A stretch of DNA of 8,456 nucleotides from Anaerolineae bacterium. GTDB lineage: Bacteria; Chloroflexota; Anaerolineae; Promineifilales; Promineifilaceae. Under the pieces are notes generated by a model. It was given only the letters and a program-made list of their open reading frames with translations, did not search any database and was not told the origin of the DNA. Of the stretch, positions 5,844 through 8,456 are shown one piece after another (the first letter of the stretch is position 1; each line of letters starts with the position of its first letter). The DNA is taken from contig JACSSI010000176.1 in the NCBI GenBank assembly GCA_014879345.1, positions 1-8,456 of the forward strand. The letters are read 5' to 3'. The position numbers and the translations under genes are program-made.

Positions 5844-6415
5844 TAGATGGTTGAGATAAAGTTTTGTGTTGCTACCAGCGCACCGCTGGATAGGTAGGCG
5901 ACGCCGATGCCGACGTGGGTCCAGACCGGATTGAGCAGGTTGCCTCGGTGGTTGGTTAGGCCGCGCGGTTGGCTGAGAAATGTGTTATGAATTTCGTAAA
6001 TACCCGTTTCGCTGTGGCTGGCCGCGCCGTAAACGACGCCGATGTTTTCGCCGCAGGCTAAATATTGGATGCCATAGCGCGAAATACGTTTGCCTGCGTC
6101 CAGGCCATCGGGCGAACGATGTTCGACGTACTGCCGTTTGAGCATGTCGGCGGAATGTCCGCGAGCCACGGCCGCCAGTCCGGGATGCCATTTTAGCTGA
6201 TTGGTTGGCAGCCAGCGTGTGCCATGTTCCCGACGGGCAGCGTTGACCAGGTTGAACATCAGCGTTTCCAGGGCGTCAAGGTTGGGGGACGTGGTTGGCT
6301 GGGGGGGAACGGCCGTTAAGTCATCTAACGTAATCTGCAAAGCCGCGCCAACAATCGGGGGTCGGTTGTTTTGCGGTTCTAAATCTTCCGTGGTGATTGT
6401 TAGACGGTCAGCCAT
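5843..6415 (-). CDS. CAP/SCP-domain protein without a signal peptide
   Basis: Residues about 45-190 of this 190-residue protein form a CAP (YkwD/SCP/PR-1) domain: LVNAARREHG, HSADMLKR, H99 in VEHRSPDG, CGENIG (E123), E141, NHRGNLLNP (H156), HVGIGVAY and TQNF. The His/Glu set typical of the CAP cavity seems present. Bacterial CAP proteins are usually exported and bind lipids or act in the envelope. This one has no signal peptide and starts instead with two hydrophobic-acidic motifs, LTITTEDLEP (5-14) and LQITLDDLTAVP (26-37), in a Pro-rich tail. The same motif occurs in the 425-residue protein (6454-7731) and the RING protein (522-950). It may be a target or partner of the Ubl system or leave the cell by another route; neither is shown. 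The ATG at 6415 lacks a good ribosome site. Confidence 0.88.
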   Translation of the reverse strand: MADRLTITTEDLEPQNNRPPIVGAALQITLDDLTAVPPQPTTSPNLDALETLMFNLVNAARREHGTRWLPTNQLKWHPGLAAVARGHSADMLKRQYVEHRSPDGLDAGKRISRYGIQYLACGENIGVVYGAASHSETGIYEIHNTFLSQPRGLTNHRGNLLNPVWTHVGIGVAYLSSGALVATQNFISTI

Positions 6416-6431
6416 AAGGCAAAATTCAAAA

Positions 6432-6470
6432 GGCAGAAATCAGAAAGCGACTTCTATTCTGCCTTCTGCC
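6432..6470. repeat. Imperfect inverted repeat of the GGCAGAAATCAGAA family
   Basis: Arms 6432-6445 and 6457-6470 pair over 14 bases with two mismatches. The right arm and further copies of the word (to 6489) lie inside the end of the 425-residue gene. The word is the same as in the perfect hairpin at 4097-4145. Confidence 0.7.
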
Positions 6471-7731
6471 CTCCGCCTTCTGCCTTCATTTGGCGGTAGA
6501 ATGGCAAATTAAATTCTGTGCGATCTGCGTTTAATGTAATTGACTTGCGTTCAATCTCGTTGTTCATCTCGCGCGGCCAGGTGACATCGACATCATAGGT
6601 CAGGCCGGTATTGACGCGCACCGGCAGTTCACACAGGAACTTGCCGTCACGGTTCGTCGTGCCAGCCACGTAGCTCTTGATGCCTTGACAGGTGACATGC
6701 ACTTGCAATCCGTATAGACCTGGCCCGTCTGGATATTCCTGCACCAAGACGCGCAGCTTCGTCGTGCCCATTGGCTCTTTGCGCCCAAATGTTTGGCGCA
6801 CCGATTCCGTGAAATTGGTGGCAGCCTGAGCGCCGCTGTTGGGCGTGACCACCTGCGTAGAGCCAGAAGATGGCGGCGTCGGTTGGTAGACCTGATCCGT
6901 GGTGATGCGAATCGACGGCATCCGTGTGACGTTTCCAGGCAGCGGGGCAGGATTCAGATCGTCTTCGGTGATAGTGATGGACGCGCTGCGCGAAGGCGTC
7001 GGTGTTGGTTCGTTTGCCGGTTCATTGTCATCTATCGACACAGTATTTCGGGATATTTCGGGATAATTCACCGGAATGGGAGGCCGATAGTAAGGTGGCA
7101 GCGGCGGTTGTACTTCTGATGCTTGCAGGTTGTCTAAATCTGGCGTTTTATCGGCGGCAGCGGCTTCGCGGAAGCCCAGCTTACGTGCCAGTTTGTCGCG
7201 CTCGGTGGCGCTGCGCTGAATTTGCTGGCGCAGGAAATGGGCGGTGCGTTTTACGGCTTGCCCGGCCGGGCTGTATGGCTCTGGCGGCGTGGCGGGATCG
7301 AGCTGGTTGAGCGGATACTCGCTTTTCCAGGCGAAGGCGGCCATGCTCAGAGACAACCAGTCGATTGTTGATTGTTGATTTTGGATTGACGATTGGTTCG
7401 ATACCGCAGCCAGGGCGGTGACTTCATCGTTGTCTTTGAGACCGCTGTTTTTGATGATGTCGTGCAGGGCCAGGCGAACGGCCGTTTCCTGTTCCATCAG
7501 GCGTGTGAAATCATGCAGGGTGGCGTCATCGGTAGCGTTGGTCGCTTTGAGCAGAGCTTTGGCGCGGGATTCGGTGAAAACGTTGGTGCTGGGTTGTGCG
7601 GAAACGGCCGTTTCCTGTGCCCCATGTATGGACGCCGCAATCAACCAATCCCGTAAGCGCTGGGCAAACAAAGCCAGATGTTGGTTGTCTATCGTTTGAA
7701 TGAGCGTGGTAGCGGGTTCTGTTTTTCCCAT
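6454..7731 (-). CDS. Multidomain protein with hydrophobic-acidic motifs and C-terminal beta-sandwich
   Basis: I do not recognise this 425-residue protein as a whole. Residues 1-190 are mostly helical, broken by a Gln/Ser stretch at 111-123 coded by an intergenic-type repeat. A long Pro-rich disordered region follows (about 195-310) with the motifs SITITEDDLNPAP (251-263), SIRITTDQVYQP (273-284) and a weaker TVSIDDNEP (230-238). Residues about 322-413 look like a beta-sandwich of the carboxypeptidase-regulatory type (KLRVLVQEYPDGPGLYGL, TTNRDGKFLCELP, TYDVDVTW), with two cysteines (348 and 367). The last 11 residues (MKAEGGGQKAE) are read from a dispersed repeat. No signal peptide or membrane helix is seen. 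It may be a scaffold or target of the Ubl pathway; this is inference from the shared motif. ATG 7731 is preferred to an in-frame TTG four codons upstream; GGGAAAG precedes it closely. Confidence 0.8.
   Translation of the reverse strand: MGKTEPATTLIQTIDNQHLALFAQRLRDWLIAASIHGAQETAVSAQPSTNVFTESRAKALLKATNATDDATLHDFTRLMEQETAVRLALHDIIKNSGLKDNDEVTALAAVSNQSSIQNQQSTIDWLSLSMAAFAWKSEYPLNQLDPATPPEPYSPAGQAVKRTAHFLRQQIQRSATERDKLARKLGFREAAAADKTPDLDNLQASEVQPPLPPYYRPPIPVNYPEISRNTVSIDDNEPANEPTPTPSRSASITITEDDLNPAPLPGNVTRMPSIRITTDQVYQPTPPSSGSTQVVTPNSGAQAATNFTESVRQTFGRKEPMGTTKLRVLVQEYPDGPGLYGLQVHVTCQGIKSYVAGTTNRDGKFLCELPVRVNTGLTYDVDVTWPREMNNEIERKSITLNADRTEFNLPFYRQMKAEGGGQKAE
7363..7396. repeat. GATTGTTGATT word repeat inside a coding region
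   Basis: Variants of GATTGTTGATT follow one another in this 34-base stretch. Such words usually sit between genes, but here the stretch is read in frame as residues 112-123 of the 425-residue protein (a Gln/Ser/Asn-rich insert). Reading frame is kept on both sides. Confidence 0.65.
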
Positions 7732-7741
7732 ATTCTTTCCC

Positions 7742-7818
7742 AAAAACAGTGAACGGTGTTCAGTGTACAGTGATCAGTTGGTTTCTACTGAAAACTGTAC
7801 ACTGTTTACTGTTCACTG
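7742..7818 (-). repeat. Imperfect 32-bp inverted repeat of CAGTGAACAGTG words, followed by T5
   Basis: Arms 7747-7778 and 7787-7818 pair at 26 of 32 positions around an 8-base loop. On the minus strand the stem is followed directly by TTTTT (7742-7746) and then the ribosome site of the 425-residue gene. It could reduce read-through from the small membrane-protein gene, or be a repeat without function. Confidence 0.65.
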
Positions 7819-7819
7819 G

Positions 7820-8107
7820 TTACTTATAATCTTCCGGGTCTGGATATTCGTCTTCGTCATCGACGATTTTACCGGCGTGGGTGGGTTCTGAAACTTTATC
7901 AGGCCGGAAAACAAGCCAGATGAGCAGACCGGCCGGCCAGGAAATGAAGAAGACCATCAAGGCCACTAACCAGCCCGATTTGCCCCGTTTAATGGCGTCT
8001 TTATAGGCCCAAATCACACTGCCAATCACAATGATAAGCATCGGCAGCATGATACACATCATCATAAACATGCCCATGATACTGCCAAAAACATCACTAT
8101 CGTGCAT
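7820..8107 (-). CDS. Small two-helix membrane protein
   Basis: This is a 95-residue protein with two predicted membrane helices. The first (about 7-35) is unusually rich in Met (MGMFMMMCIMLPMLIIVIG) and the second spans about 46-67 (WLVALMVFFISWPAGLLIWLVF). A basic loop, KDAIKRGKSG, joins them. The tail (81-95) is acidic with Asp, Glu and Tyr. The loop and second helix recall the PLDc_N-type two-helix module, a weak resemblance. The ATG at 8107 is chosen because AAGGAG (8115-8120) lies 7 bases upstream; earlier in-frame codons would fall inside the upstream hairpin. Its role is unknown; by position it may be a membrane partner of the system or an unrelated gene. Confidence 0.8.
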   Translation of the reverse strand: MHDSDVFGSIMGMFMMMCIMLPMLIIVIGSVIWAYKDAIKRGKSGWLVALMVFFISWPAGLLIWLVFRPDKVSEPTHAGKIVDDEDEYPDPEDYK

Positions 8108-8125
8108 CGAAAAGCTCCTTTGTAA

Positions 8126-8212
8126 TTGGCATCGAATTGTCACGAATTAACGCGAATTTTTTGTTAAGAAAGGTTAAATAATTCGCGTAAATTAGCGTGA
8201 ATTCGATGCCAA
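8126..8212. repeat. Long imperfect inverted repeat (GAATT...CGCGAATT words)
   Basis: Arms 8126-8158 and 8180-8212 share TTGGCATCGAATT, CACG, AATT and ACGCGAATT in inverted order with a few small gaps. The repeat takes up most of the 115-base gap between the partial right-edge gene and the small membrane protein gene. No T-run follows on the minus strand. Confidence 0.7.
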
Positions 8213-8222
8213 ATTTTCGTGA

Positions 8223-8456
8223 TTAAATCACTAATCCAGTTTCAATTTTGTGCAAGCCTTCCCAGACACGCATGAGTTCTTCCATGTCGGAGACGGACTC
8301 GAGATCGATTTCCATGGCTTCGCGCAGTTCGGGGTCTTGAATGTTGCGGTCGTGTTGCTTGAGCATGGGTTTGACGATTAAGTTGTTAAAGTCGCGCTCG
8401 GCTTTGGTGGCTTCTAGCCAGAAGAGGCGGCGCAGACGGGGCAGCAGTTCGTCATC
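8223..8456 (-). CDS. C-terminal end of an unrecognised helical protein, partial
   Basis: The frame is open from the right edge to a TAA at 8223-8225, giving the last 77 residues. The sequence is charged and probably all helical, with segments such as LRRLFWLEATKAERDFNN and SVSDMEELMRVWEGLHKIE. No cysteines, membrane helices or known motifs are visible, and it lacks the I-T-x-x-D-[LV] motif of its neighbours. Codon use and direction fit the other genes, so it may belong to the same transcript, but the 115-base gap with a long inverted repeat leaves this open. Confidence 0.7.
   Translation of the reverse strand, partial: DDELLPRLRRLFWLEATKAERDFNNLIVKPMLKQHDRNIQDPELREAMEIDLESVSDMEELMRVWEGLHKIETGLVI

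Noticed and set aside
7256..7270. CCCGGCCGGG and other GGCC-centred words as more copies of the palindrome
   Set aside because: They differ in the outer bases from AACGGCCGTT and fit ordinary GC-rich coding sequence.

Overview
The window carries one long set of genes, all on the minus strand and so read from right to left. At its core is a bacterial ubiquitin-like conjugation and deconjugation system. In order of transcription it holds: the end of an unrecognised helical protein (running in from the right edge), a small two-helix membrane protein, a 425-residue multidomain protein with a C-terminal beta-sandwich, a CAP/SCP-domain protein, a ThiF/E1-type activating enzyme, a ubiquitin-like beta-grasp protein ending in glycine, a UBC-fold E2 with a eukaryote-like HPN...Cys active site, a membrane-spanning JAMM peptidase, a second JAMM peptidase, a RING-like protein, and a second, membrane-anchored RING-like protein that runs off the left edge. 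That last gene has no stop codon inside the window and is easily missed.

The organism looks like a bacterium of moderate to high GC. The palindrome AACGGCCGTT occurs nine times, and most gaps between genes hold hairpins or tandem words built from short repeated words. I associate this style with Chloroflexota (Anaerolineae and relatives), but that is a memory-based inference and nothing here proves it.

By family knowledge the parts fit together as follows. E1 (4592-5773) adenylates the C-terminal glycine of the Ubl (4158-4424) and passes it to E2 Cys99 (3538-4077). The RING-like proteins (522-950 and 1-457) are candidate E3 adaptors. The two JAMM proteins (2337-3563 and 1117-2229) are candidate deconjugases. 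One JAMM protein and one RING protein have membrane segments, so part of the pathway probably acts at the inner face of the cytoplasmic membrane. The CAP protein, the 425-residue protein and one RING protein share a short hydrophobic-acidic motif of the type I-T-x-x-D-[LV] that resembles SUMO-interacting motifs; these proteins may be partners or targets.

The gaps are mostly short. They contain inverted repeats with stems of roughly 14-33 bp, each built from a different word. Two of these stand directly before a run of T on the coding strand and could tune expression of the next gene. No tRNA, rRNA, CRISPR array, integrase or transposase was seen.
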